Source: an uncultured Oscillospiraceae bacterium
GTDB taxonomy: Bacteria > Bacillota > Clostridia > Oscillospirales > Oscillospiraceae
Reading direction: 5' to 3'
DNA length: 26,706 bases
Assembly: GCA_934546685.1 (NCBI GenBank)
Contig: CAKTEB010000025.1
Coordinates: 1-26,706 of the forward strand
Shown here piece after piece: positions 7,027 to 15,472 of this stretch; within the stretch, counting starts at the first letter, position 1, and the number at the start of each line of letters is the position of its first letter. The translations under genes were made by a program, and so were the position numbers. The notes beneath the pieces are model-generated. The model worked only from the letters and a program-made list of their open reading frames with translations. It made no database searches and was not told the origin of the DNA.

Positions 7027-8769
7027 TTATCCGTGGGATCTCAGCTGAAGGTCATAGAGCTTTTTGTAAATGCCGTTCTGCGCCAGAAGCTCCTGGTGGG
7101 TGCCCTCCTCCCGAAGGCGGCCCTTGTGCATGACCATGATCTTGTCCGCATGCTGAATGGTGGACAGCCGGTGGGCCACCACAATGGTGGTGCGGCCGCG
7201 CATAAGCCGCTCCATGGCATCCTGGATCAGCATTTCGGTCTCGGTGTCGATGTTGGCTGTGGCCTCGTCCATGACCAGAATGGCGGGATCAAAGGCCAGG
7301 GTTCGGGCGAAGCTCAAAAGCTGCCGCTGACCGGCGGAGAGGGTGGAGCCCCGCTCGGTAACGGCGGTCTCATAGCCCTGCTCCAGCTTGGAGATAAAGC
7401 CGTCGGCGTTGACAAACTTGGCCGCGTCCCGGATCTTCCAGTCGGAGATGGAATCCTCCCGAAGGCGGATGTTGCCCTTGATATCGCCGGTGAACAGGAA
7501 GACATCCTGCTGCACCTGACCCACGGCCCGGCGCAGGGAGGGAATGTCCAGCTCTCGGATATCCACGCCGTCGATGGTGATGCGGCCCTTTTGAATATCA
7601 TAATACCGGCCAATGAGGTTCAGAATCGAGCTCTTTCCGGCGCCGGTGGCCCCCACAAAGGCAGCGGTCTGTCCGGGTTCAATGACAAAGCTCACATCCC
7701 GGAGCACCCATTCCTCACCGTCGTAGGAGAACCACACATGCTCGAACTCAATGCGGCCCTTAGGCTGGATCAGCGCCTTTGACTCCTGGGGCTCACGGAT
7801 CATGGGCTCCTCGTCCATCAGAGCGAAGATCTTCTCTCCGGCGGCCATGGCAGACTGGAGGGTGCCGAACTGGTCGGACAGAGACTGAATGGGCTCAAAG
7901 AAGGACTTTACATAGCTGGTGAAGATATAGAGGGTGCCGATGGACAGGGCCCCGTGCATCACCTGGACGCCGCCGAAGCCCAGCACCGAGGCTAGGGACA
8001 GAATGCTGATAAAGTAGATCAGAGGCCGGAAGGTGCCGTAGACCACGATCTCCCGGAAGTTGGACTGGAACAGATCTCCGGAGCGCTGCTTGAACTCCCG
8101 CTGCTTCTCCTTTTCCCGGTGGAAGATCTGGATGAGCTTCATGGCCGAGAGATTTTCGGAGAGGTAGGTGTTCATTGCGGATACCTTGGTGCGGGTGATC
8201 CGGTGGGTGGTGCGGTAGAGCTTGGTGAACAGCCGGGTGAGATACACCACCAGGGGCAGCAGAATAAAGGAAACCAGTGCCAGCTGCCACTGGAGATAGA
8301 GCATCACCAGGGCGTAGCCCAGAATCAGCACCGCGTTCTTTACCATGGTCACCAGAATGGTGGAGAACAGCTCGTTGAGGGTCTCCACGTCGTTGGTGAC
8401 GCGGGTGACGATGCGGCCCACCGGGGTAATATCGAAGAACCGGAGGGATAGCTTGTGGATATGGTCAAAGAGCTGCTGCCGGATCTCCAGGATCACGTCC
8501 TGCCCTAGCTTTTGGAGGATCCAAAGCTCGATGGCGTTGCAGACCGTGCCCAGCACCAGGATCACCATGTACAGGGCGGAATATCGGACGATAACGGAAA
8601 AGGTGCTTCCGGCGGTGATGGAGTCCATGGCGTTGCCCACCAAAATCGGGCGCACCAGATCACTGACCGTGACCACCAGGGCGAGAAACAGGGCCAGCAC
8701 GACCGTCTTCTTGCGCGGAACCAGGTAGGCCATAAGCCGCCGGGCCACGCCGGGCTTAGTCTTCTGCAT
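7027..8769 (-). CDS. ABC exporter half-transporter, catalytic-site subunit
   Basis: This is a 580-residue half-transporter: six transmembrane helices (about 1-310), then a nucleotide-binding domain with Walker A GATGAGKSS, signature LSAGQRQ, Walker B LVMDEATAN with the catalytic Glu, and switch AHR. With the overlapping upstream gene it forms a heterodimeric exporter of the BmrCD/LmrCD/TM287-288 type, which extrudes drugs or lipidic compounds. The frame stays open to 8943, but that extension overlaps the partner gene and looks non-coding. ATG 8769 has AAAGGAGG at 6 bases and begins a normal N-terminus, so it is chosen. It overlaps the upstream stop by 14 bases. Confidence 0.93.
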   Translation of the reverse strand: MQKTKPGVARRLMAYLVPRKKTVVLALFLALVVTVSDLVRPILVGNAMDSITAGSTFSVIVRYSALYMVILVLGTVCNAIELWILQKLGQDVILEIRQQLFDHIHKLSLRFFDITPVGRIVTRVTNDVETLNELFSTILVTMVKNAVLILGYALVMLYLQWQLALVSFILLPLVVYLTRLFTKLYRTTHRITRTKVSAMNTYLSENLSAMKLIQIFHREKEKQREFKQRSGDLFQSNFREIVVYGTFRPLIYFISILSLASVLGFGGVQVMHGALSIGTLYIFTSYVKSFFEPIQSLSDQFGTLQSAMAAGEKIFALMDEEPMIREPQESKALIQPKGRIEFEHVWFSYDGEEWVLRDVSFVIEPGQTAAFVGATGAGKSSILNLIGRYYDIQKGRITIDGVDIRELDIPSLRRAVGQVQQDVFLFTGDIKGNIRLREDSISDWKIRDAAKFVNADGFISKLEQGYETAVTERGSTLSAGQRQLLSFARTLAFDPAILVMDEATANIDTETEMLIQDAMERLMRGRTTIVVAHRLSTIQHADKIMVMHKGRLREEGTHQELLAQNGIYKKLYDLQLRSHG

Positions 8770-10654
8770 GGAGGGCCTCCTTTTCCGCCTGGAGCTGGAG
8801 CTCCAGCTGCTGCTGTTCATAGAGCCGCGCGTAGCTGCCGTCCTTTTCCATGAGCTCCTGATGGGTGCCGGACTCGGTGCAGATGCCGTTCTCCAGGAAC
8901 AGGATACGATCCGCGTTCTGGACGGTAGAAATACGATGGGCAATGAGAATGGTGGTCTTCCCGGCCCGGCGGCGTTTCAGCGCCTCCAGGATCCGGGCCT
9001 CGGTGTCGGTGTCAACGGCGGACAGAGCGTCGTCCAGAATCAGGATCTGGGCATCCTTCAGCAGAGCGCGGGCAATGGCGGTGCGCTGCTTCTGGCCGCC
9101 GGACAGGGTCACGCCCCGCTCGCCTACAACGGTGGCATAGCCGTGGGGGAAGTCCATGATGTTGTCGTGGACGTCGGCGTCTTTGGCGGCCTCCATGGCC
9201 GCGTCCAGGTCATTCCAGTACCTGTCCGTCTCGCTTTCCCTCTGACTCATCTCCTGCTCCACCCACTCCTCGGCTGCCTCAGCGCCGTGGAGGAAGATCT
9301 TCATGGGCTTTTCCTCCAGCGGCGGCATTTTATCAATGGTCCGGGTGCCGAAGGCAATGTTGGACTGGATGGTGTCGGAGAACAGCAGGTTCTCCTGGGG
9401 CACACAGGCGAGGTTCTCCCGGAGCACCCCGATGGGAATGCTGCGGATGTCCCTGCCGCCGATGAAGATCTGTCCGGGCTCCACATTGTAAAGCCGGGTC
9501 AGCAGACTCACCAGGGTGGACTTGCCGCAGCCAGTGCGGCCCAGAATGCCCACGGTGGCGCCTGCGGGGATGGAGGCGTTAAGGCCGGAGAAGACCTCCG
9601 GCAGCTCCGGCTGATACCGGAAGCGGAGATCACGGAACTCAATGGAGGAACCAATGCCGGTGACGGACTCGTCGGTGAGACTGTCATCGGTGACCTCGGG
9701 CTGCTGGGCAAACAGGGAGCGCACCCGCTTCCAGGATGCCGCACCCTGGGAGATCATGGTGATGGATTCTCCGGCAGCCATCATGGGCCATACCAGCAGC
9801 ATCACATAGCTATTGAAGGCCACGAATTTGCCCAAGGTGATGCCGCCGCTGACTACCAGATAGCCGCCGTAGAGCAGAGTCAGGCCGCTGGCCAGACCGA
9901 TGAGGCCGTCCAGCAGGGGCAGGACAATGGCGCGTAGCTTTACGACCTTCAGGTTGGCCTCCTGGTTTTCCCGGGCCACCTGATCAAAGGCTTCCATATC
10001 CTTGGCCTCCTGGACGAAGGCCTTCACCACACGGATACCGGAAACGCTCTCCTGGACGAAGTCTGTGAGCTTGCCGAACACCGCCTGCTTCCGGTCGTAC
10101 CGGCGGCTGATGGCCTTGCCGTACTGGCTGCCTCCAAAGAGAATCACCAGCAGGGGCAGCATGGCGAGCAGCGTCAGCTTGAGATCCACATAGACGATCA
10201 TTTTCACCACCACCATCACGGTCATGACGATGGCGTCAAAGGTGGTCAGTACGCCGGGACCAACAGCCATGCGGATGGCGTCCATATCGTTGGAAAAGTA
10301 GGCCATAAGGTCGCCGGTCTTATGGTGCTGGAAGAACCGGTTGGACAGGCCGCCCAGCTTTTCGTATAGATCTTCCCGGAGATCCCGTTCTACCCGGCGG
10401 GACGCGCCGAACATCCAGACCCGCCAGCCAAAGCGCATCAGCGAGGCCCCGGCGGCGATCAGAATAATAAGCAGCACATCCCGGAGCAGGATGGAAAGCG
10501 GAAAGTCTCCCAGGGTGAGCCCGTCGGTGATAGCGCCGGTGAGCTGGGGAATGTACAGCTCCAGAAAATCCACCGCCAGAAGACAGAACAGCCCCCCGGC
10601 GTACTGGCCCCAATACCGCCTCAGATAGGACAGTAAGGTCGGTGCCTGATTCAT
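8756..10654 (-). CDS. ABC exporter half-transporter, degenerate-site subunit with NBD insertion
   Basis: The 632-residue half-transporter has six membrane helices and then Walker A GRTGCGKST, signature LSGGQKQR, Walker B ILILDDALS and switch AHR. The catalytic Glu after Walker B is Asp, the usual mark of the non-canonical subunit in heterodimeric exporters; the partner keeps Glu. Between NIAFG and HDNI the domain carries about 40 extra, mostly charged residues (EEKPMKIFLH through ETDRYWNDL), where related proteins have about 18 in all. Start: ATG at 10672, 10660 and 10654 are in frame; AAAGGAG at 10663-10669 is 8 bases before 10654 and too close to, or downstream of, the others. It is first in the operon, behind a promoter at 10744-10771 and a terminator-like leader hairpin. 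Confidence 0.93.
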   Translation of the reverse strand: MNQAPTLLSYLRRYWGQYAGGLFCLLAVDFLELYIPQLTGAITDGLTLGDFPLSILLRDVLLIILIAAGASLMRFGWRVWMFGASRRVERDLREDLYEKLGGLSNRFFQHHKTGDLMAYFSNDMDAIRMAVGPGVLTTFDAIVMTVMVVVKMIVYVDLKLTLLAMLPLLVILFGGSQYGKAISRRYDRKQAVFGKLTDFVQESVSGIRVVKAFVQEAKDMEAFDQVARENQEANLKVVKLRAIVLPLLDGLIGLASGLTLLYGGYLVVSGGITLGKFVAFNSYVMLLVWPMMAAGESITMISQGAASWKRVRSLFAQQPEVTDDSLTDESVTGIGSSIEFRDLRFRYQPELPEVFSGLNASIPAGATVGILGRTGCGKSTLVSLLTRLYNVEPGQIFIGGRDIRSIPIGVLRENLACVPQENLLFSDTIQSNIAFGTRTIDKMPPLEEKPMKIFLHGAEAAEEWVEQEMSQRESETDRYWNDLDAAMEAAKDADVHDNIMDFPHGYATVVGERGVTLSGGQKQRTAIARALLKDAQILILDDALSAVDTDTEARILEALKRRRAGKTTILIAHRISTVQNADRILFLENGICTESGTHQELMEKDGSYARLYEQQQLELQLQAEKEALHAED

Positions 10655-10682
10655 GGGCATGACTCCTTTCATTTGTAGTCAG

Positions 10683-10721
10683 AAAAAAGCCAGGGATATT
10701 CCTGAAACCAGAATATCCCTG
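10683..10721 (-). terminator. Attenuator-like terminator in the exporter leader
   Basis: On the minus strand CAGGGATATTC and GAATATCCCTG (10711-10721 and 10691-10701) form a perfect 11-bp stem with a 9-nt loop, followed by a TTTTTT run (10683-10688). The hairpin lies between the exporter promoter and the first exporter gene, so it would stop most transcripts unless overridden. The leader is about 80 nt and shows no ATG/GTG leader peptide and no obvious anti-terminator arm. Confidence 0.7.
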
Positions 10722-10743
10722 CTTGTGACAGAAGTATAAATCT

Positions 10744-10771
10744 ATTATAACAGTTTTATGACAGGAGTCAA
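10744..10771 (-). promoter_or_regulatory. sigmaA-type promoter of the ABC exporter operon
   Basis: On the minus strand TTGACT (10766-10771), a 16-nt spacer and TATAAT (10744-10749) make a near-consensus promoter. It lies directly after the SLH-gene terminator and points at the exporter genes. Confidence 0.8.
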
Positions 10772-10775
10772 GAGC

Positions 10776-10811
10776 CATTGGACCTGCCGCAGTTTTACGG
10801 CAGGTCCAATG
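10776..10811 (-). terminator. Terminator hairpin of the SLH-protein gene
   Basis: CATTGGACCTGCCG (10776-10789) pairs perfectly with 10798-10811 around an 8-nt loop. It starts 5 bases after the SLH stop codon. No T-tract follows on the minus strand, so termination efficiency is uncertain. Confidence 0.7.
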
Positions 10812-10816
10812 AAGTG

Positions 10817-13800
10817 TTAGTTCAGATAGTCTTTCGCCCGGTAGACGAAGGTCACGCCCTGGGCACGGGTGCAGGTGGCGTCAGGCACGAACTTGGATCC
10901 GCCCATACCGTTGGTGATGGCCTTCTCCGCGGCCCAAAGCACAGCGGGATAGTAGTAGGCGGCTTCATCCAGGTCATCGAACGCTGCCTTTTGAATGGAG
11001 GCCGTGGGCTTTCCGGCGGCTCGCCACAGGAAGGTGACGATCTGAGCACGGGTGCAGGGGGTAGTGGGGGAGAATGTGGTATCAGAGGTGCCCTCGGTGA
11101 TACCGTTCTTCACAGCCCAGAGGATGGCCTGATAGGAGTAGCCGTCCTGATCCACATCCGTGAAGGGATCCTTTACATCCGTCACCGCGGGCCTTCCGGC
11201 AGCACGCCACAGGAATGTGACCATCTGCTCCCGGGTGCAGTCGAGATCCGGGGAGTAGGCAGTGTTGGAGGTGCCCTCGGTGATGGCCTTGCTGACGGCC
11301 CACTGAACCGGAGCATAATACCAATCAGCGGCGCTTACGTCCGTGAATACGAGCTTGGTGTCCTCGTCCTTGCTGGGATCGGAGGGGGCAGTATCGTTGG
11401 GCTTGGGATCCGCGGGCTTGGTATCATCCTGCTTCGGATCGGAGGGCTTGGTATCGTCAGGAGCGCTGGGCTTGGGGTCGCTGGGAGCACTGGGATCCTT
11501 GTCCTCGCCCTTGCTGTCACCGTTGTCAGGATCCGTAGGCTTGGTGTCGTCGGGATCCGGAGTCACATCCTTAGTCTCGTACTTGGAGAGATCGGGAGTG
11601 GTATCAATGCCGGCCTTCCAGTAGAGGTCATAAAGGGGATCGTCCGCTACAGTCTCCTTCTGGGTGCCGTCGGCCACATGCCGCTTGGGGCTGGTGACCT
11701 TTACATTGCCGTCCACGGCCTTGCCGGGATCTGCGTTCCATGCCTTGGAGGCGGTAGCGCCCTGGAGGAATGCCTCGTCAGTGGAAATGGTGCCGCTTCC
11801 GGTGACGGCGCTGCCGCCCTTCATCCAGAGCACCTGACCGCCGATGGCAATGACCTTGCCGTGGCCGGTAATGGTGCCGTTGTCCAGCTCAATGGCAGTG
11901 CCGCCCTTGGTGTTGACCACATCACCCTCGCCGCCGTATACAGCCAGCACAGCGCCGTCCGCTAGGGTTATTGTGCCGTCCTTTACCCGGAGGCCCATCT
12001 GGCCGATCTTTTCTCCGCCGGCGTCACCCATGATGAATACCTGACCCTTTACGGTTACGCTGCCGGTGGCGGTGACCACGGGCTCATAGCTGGTACGGTC
12101 TGTGAGATCACCGTTGGCCAGATAGTTGATGTGGGAATAGATGGCGGCGTTCTCCAGAATCGCGCCGTCTGCCAGCCGCAGCTGGCCGTTGATGGAAGCG
12201 CCGGTGGCGAATTTCTTTTCGAATGCACTGTAGTTCATGGAGAAGGTACCGCCGGACAGCACGTCAATGATGCCCTGCACCCCGGAGTCGTCCAGGGTCA
12301 GCTTGCCGCCCCGCTCCACCACAATATGAACGCTGCTGAGGATCTCCATGTTGGTGATGGTCAGATCGCAGCCGTCGGGGATGTAAAGGGTCTGGGGGAT
12401 CTCGCCAGCCTCTACCTTCTCCCAAGCCAGGTCATAGCCCAGTACGCCATAGGTGCCGCTCTGGTGGGAGCCGAACCAGACCTCCAGATCCTTGGGGACC
12501 CGGACGCTCTCGGTCTCGCCCGCTACATTGGAGCCGAACTTGCTGATGGCCCAGGGCTCCATGATGTCCCAGGCGTACAGGCCGCTCTGATACTGTGTGA
12601 AGTTTTCTTCTTTCAGCTGGTCGGCAAGGGTCTCCTCACCGGAATAGACCCGGAAGGGAAGGGCGTCGCTGGTGGCGGTGCGGCCCTGATCGTCGGTGAC
12701 GGTCACGGAGATCAGATAGCTGCCCGCATCCTTGGGCGTGCCGTCCAGGGACACGGAGCTGCTGATGGCGGGCATAAATACACCGCGCATGCCGCTGTCG
12801 GCGTCCTCATCAGTGCCCTTGGCGGTGTCCGGAACAATGGAGACGGTGCACTTACTGCCGTCTATATAGCCGCTGCCGTTGGCGGAGGACGCGTCAGCCT
12901 TGATCCAATCCTCGTCGGTGACCGCTTTGCCCTTTTCGGTACGAGCCACATAGGCGGTGACGTTGCTGTTGTTGTTGACGGAGGCTGCGCCAGTGGCGCC
13001 GGAAACGCCGTCATAGTCCTTCTGACCCACAATGGCGGCCTCAAAATTGCCTGCGAGCTTCACATGGAGCTGGTAGGGGTCACCCTGGCCGTCGTTTTCA
13101 ACCAGGGAGATATCGCCGCTGGGATCGATGATCAGCTTAAAAGTAAGATCCTCATATCCGGCGGCGGTGATGGTGATTACATCTCCGCTTTTCAGCGGCG
13201 CGTATTTCTCATCGGAGCCAAAATTCCGCTGAGAGAATATCAGGCAGTCGTTGACTGTATCTGCGTAGTAACCAAGACTGGAGGAGGGCGTATAGCTTTT
13301 GGCTTCCCAGGCGGTGTCGTTGACCTTGACGCCGGTTACAGCCGCGGCATAGCCGTCGATGTCATTTATACGCAGATACCAATAGTAGCCGCCCATAATG
13401 GTATCCTCGTCCTTGAAGGAGACGGAAGCCAGAGAGATGGATTTGCTGGGTTCAGGCTCCTTGTCCTCGCCCTTCCCGGGCTCGGTGGTCTCAACGACTT
13501 CGACGGAATAGCCGCTTGATTTGCTGAGTTTCAGTGTGAGATCCTTGTAGCCGTCTGCGGAGATCACGCAGGTAGCGGGATCAGCAATGTCAAGCGGAAG
13601 CGTCATGTACTTATCAGTCACCTGAACGTAGTAGCTTGTGCTGCTCACAGAAGAAAAAACACTTTTCGTATATTCTGTGCTGTCGACCTTGACTGTAGTA
13701 ATGTTTTTCATCCAATCATCGGTAGCGTCAGCGAAGTCCAGTTTAAAATAGTCTGAAAACATGGGCTTACTGCCAGTTACACTGGTCGGCGGATCCTTCT

Positions 13801-14293
13801 TCTCGGTATCCTGTCCGGGCGTGGAAGGCTCTGTAGGCTCTGTGGTGCCGCTGCCTGTAACGATCTTGGCGGTATAGCTATAAGAGCTGTCAGAAACCCC
13901 TTTTGTGATCTCTATAGTCATGTCTGCGTAATTAGCAGCGGACAGCTTAACTGTTACAGGGAAGGTAATGCCGCTGGAGATGATTTTAAGGGCCTGATAG
14001 CTGCCATAAGCGCTTGTTACAGAACCGATATTCCACAGGGTTCCGCTGCTGCCCCACTCGACAGAGCCTTTGGTGTAGACGGTATCAGCAACCGTGACCG
14101 CTGTGATTGCATTGAGATAATCATTATCCCCGAAATCGAGGTTCAAGGTTTCGGGCATAAAACCGCCAACCTCTACACTTTTCACTTCCGTGGGCAGTGC
14201 CTTCTCCGCTGCCCAGGCCGGGCTCACTGCCATGGACAGCAGCATGGCCGCTGAGAGAACCAGGGATGCTGCTTTCCGTAGGATTTGTTTCAA
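10817..14293 (-). CDS. Secreted SLH-domain surface protein with HBID-like repeats
   Basis: The product is 1158 residues from a TTG start. A Sec signal peptide ends at about AWA|AEK, residue 29. Three repeats of roughly 90-110 residues follow (about 40-135, 170-265, 285-390). Each has an 'x-I-T-x-V-x-V-x-x-T-x-Y/W' strand and a closing 'Y-x-D-L/M-T' strand, as in the DUF1533/haemoglobin-interacting (HBID) family. Then come an Ig-like region (about 400-550) and a Gly/Thr-rich stretch suggesting a beta-helix (about 600-870). A Pro/Asp/Lys linker (about 905-980) leads to three SLH domains (FTDVSAADWYY, FTDVDQDGYSY, FDDLDEAAYYY), which normally bind secondary cell-wall polymer. Start choice: GTG 14302 abuts the Shine-Dalgarno, while TTG 14293 is 9 bases from GGGAG and begins a clean signal peptide. 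It is monocistronic. The ligand is unknown; HBID similarity does not prove haem binding. Confidence 0.88.
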   Translation of the reverse strand: MKQILRKAASLVLSAAMLLSMAVSPAWAAEKALPTEVKSVEVGGFMPETLNLDFGDNDYLNAITAVTVADTVYTKGSVEWGSSGTLWNIGSVTSAYGSYQALKIISSGITFPVTVKLSAANYADMTIEITKGVSDSSYSYTAKIVTGSGTTEPTEPSTPGQDTEKKDPPTSVTGSKPMFSDYFKLDFADATDDWMKNITTVKVDSTEYTKSVFSSVSSTSYYVQVTDKYMTLPLDIADPATCVISADGYKDLTLKLSKSSGYSVEVVETTEPGKGEDKEPEPSKSISLASVSFKDEDTIMGGYYWYLRINDIDGYAAAVTGVKVNDTAWEAKSYTPSSSLGYYADTVNDCLIFSQRNFGSDEKYAPLKSGDVITITAAGYEDLTFKLIIDPSGDISLVENDGQGDPYQLHVKLAGNFEAAIVGQKDYDGVSGATGAASVNNNSNVTAYVARTEKGKAVTDEDWIKADASSANGSGYIDGSKCTVSIVPDTAKGTDEDADSGMRGVFMPAISSSVSLDGTPKDAGSYLISVTVTDDQGRTATSDALPFRVYSGEETLADQLKEENFTQYQSGLYAWDIMEPWAISKFGSNVAGETESVRVPKDLEVWFGSHQSGTYGVLGYDLAWEKVEAGEIPQTLYIPDGCDLTITNMEILSSVHIVVERGGKLTLDDSGVQGIIDVLSGGTFSMNYSAFEKKFATGASINGQLRLADGAILENAAIYSHINYLANGDLTDRTSYEPVVTATGSVTVKGQVFIMGDAGGEKIGQMGLRVKDGTITLADGAVLAVYGGEGDVVNTKGGTAIELDNGTITGHGKVIAIGGQVLWMKGGSAVTGSGTISTDEAFLQGATASKAWNADPGKAVDGNVKVTSPKRHVADGTQKETVADDPLYDLYWKAGIDTTPDLSKYETKDVTPDPDDTKPTDPDNGDSKGEDKDPSAPSDPKPSAPDDTKPSDPKQDDTKPADPKPNDTAPSDPSKDEDTKLVFTDVSAADWYYAPVQWAVSKAITEGTSNTAYSPDLDCTREQMVTFLWRAAGRPAVTDVKDPFTDVDQDGYSYQAILWAVKNGITEGTSDTTFSPTTPCTRAQIVTFLWRAAGKPTASIQKAAFDDLDEAAYYYPAVLWAAEKAITNGMGGSKFVPDATCTRAQGVTFVYRAKDYLN

Positions 14294-14515
14294 AATAATC
14301 ACTCCCTTTTATACGTTGGCAGGGGATACGGTGCTCCGCTGCCGATGCGGGGCCGAAGCCCCTGTCTTACTGCGGGCCTATGGAAACAGGCCGAAAGGTA
14401 ACGCCGAGCCATCCTCCTTCCGCTGGTTAACCGCTGAAAATATCTGGATTAGCCAAAACTAACTTACTCGCAACAAAAATGCGGAAACGCACAATGTGCT
14501 TAGTTCCCACTAACC
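14294..14515 (-). ncRNA. Long structured 5' leader of the SLH gene, unassigned
   Basis: The promoter at 14522-14550 implies a leader of about 220 nt. Visible hairpins on the minus strand include GCAC-ATT-GTGC, GGCCT/AGGCC with an 8-nt loop, and GGGGC-TTCG-GCCCC (tetraloop). The self-complementary GGTTAACC is followed by GGAGGATGGC and CGGCGTTACC. This is far more structure than a simple leader needs and suggests a riboswitch or other cis-regulatory RNA. I could not match it to a known class: the GGCAAACC and GACGCAAAGCC core of c-di-GMP-I RNAs is absent. No T-tract terminator is present, so control would more likely be at translation. With the truA promoter region, this accounts for the gene-free stretch 14294-14719. 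Confidence 0.45.
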
Positions 14516-14521
14516 GCGCCT

Positions 14522-14550
14522 AAGATACCACAGAGCCCCTGGTCTGTCAA
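14522..14550 (-). promoter_or_regulatory. Strong sigmaA-type promoter of the SLH gene
   Basis: On the minus strand TTGACA (14545-14550), a 17-nt spacer and TATCTT (14522-14527). The perfect -35 and ideal spacing predict strong constitutive transcription and place the start near 14515. Confidence 0.8.
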
Positions 14551-14645
14551 GATGAAATTTATAAAATCTACAAAAATCTCTGATTAAATTGTAAGTATCG
14601 CCTAACGACATGGGCGCTGTTTTGGCGCGGCTCAGAATCTTCTCC

Positions 14646-14674
14646 TTCCAAACCGGCGGTTTTTGGTGTATAAT
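14646..14674 (+). promoter_or_regulatory. Promoter of the truA operon
   Basis: TATAAT at 14669-14674 is a perfect -10, preceded by TG. The -35 at 17 nt (TTCCAA) is weak. It lies about 45 bases before the truA start and is the only good plus-strand promoter before the five-gene run. Confidence 0.65.
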
Positions 14675-14719
14675 AGCGATAGCAACAAGGGGCTTTGTGC
14701 CCGGCAAAGGAGGGAGCCC

Positions 14720-15454
14720 TTGCAGAACTATAAAATGACGGTGTCCTACGACGGCACCCGGTACTCCGGCTGGCAGCGCCAGGGAAATACCGCCTCTACC
14801 ATCCAATATAAGCTGGAGCAGGCCCTGTCCCGGCTCACCGGGGAGGACGTGGAGATCAGCGGCTCGGGCCGCACCGACGCAGGCGTTCACGCGATGGGGC
14901 AGGTGGCAAATTTTCATCTTACGGCGAGACAGAACTGCGGAGAGCTGATGAACCGGCTCAATGAGGCCCTGCCGGAGGATATCTCTATCTTAGATCTCCG
15001 GCCAGCGGCCCCCAGATTCCACGCCCGGTTTTCCGCCAAGGAGAAGGTTTACCGATACACCATCCAGAACAGCGCAAAGAAGGATGTGTTCGGGCGCAAG
15101 TATTCCTACCGAATTCCGGAGCCGCTAGACCTTGCGGCCATGGAGGAGACGGCAAAGCTGCTGCTGGGAACCCACGATTTTCGGGGCTTTGCCACGGGAC
15201 GCACGAAAAAGTCCACCGTCCGGCACCTGTCCGCCATTGAGATCCGCCGGGAGGGGGAGCGGGTATACCTGACCTTTACCGGCAACGGCTTCCTCTATAA
15301 TATGGTGCGGATCCTCACTGGCACTCTGATCGAGGCGGGACTGGGAAAGCGCGCGCCGGACAGCGTGCTGCCGGTACTGGAGCATGGAGACCGGACGGCG
15401 GCTGGCTTTACCGCCCCGGCCCATGGACTGTGCCTCATGGAAGTAAGATATTGA
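14720..15454 (+). CDS. truA: tRNA pseudouridine(38-40) synthase TruA
   Basis: The 244-residue product matches the family length. It starts with the family's NYK...YDGTRYSGWQRQ segment and carries the catalytic motif SGRTDAGVHAMGQVA, whose Asp attacks the uridine. A central RGFATGRTKKS and the late FLYNMVRILTGTLIEAG block are also typical. It isomerises uridines 38-40 in the anticodon arm of tRNAs. Start choice: the open frame reaches upstream to 14663, but that region contains the promoter. TTG 14720 lies 7 bases after AAAGGAGG and gives the expected LQNYK N-terminus. It is first in an operon with the peroxiredoxin 18 bases downstream. Confidence 0.95.
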   Translation: MQNYKMTVSYDGTRYSGWQRQGNTASTIQYKLEQALSRLTGEDVEISGSGRTDAGVHAMGQVANFHLTARQNCGELMNRLNEALPEDISILDLRPAAPRFHARFSAKEKVYRYTIQNSAKKDVFGRKYSYRIPEPLDLAAMEETAKLLLGTHDFRGFATGRTKKSTVRHLSAIEIRREGERVYLTFTGNGFLYNMVRILTGTLIEAGLGKRAPDSVLPVLEHGDRTAAGFTAPAHGLCLMEVRY

Positions 15455-15472
15455 GATACAGGAGGTAGCTAT

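Noticed and set aside
10673..10743. Leader peptide for ribosome-mediated attenuation of the exporter
   Set aside because: No ATG or GTG with a following open frame occurs between the predicted transcription start and the hairpin.
12131..13519. Plus-strand frame (462 residues) inside the SLH gene
   Set aside because: The minus strand has a signal peptide, repeats and SLH domains. The plus frame has no ribosome site or recognisable domain.
14294..14515. c-di-GMP-I riboswitch in the SLH leader
   Set aside because: GGATGGC and GTTACC segments recall the 3' half of that class, but the GGCAAACC and GACGCAAAGCC core could not be found, so no class is assigned.
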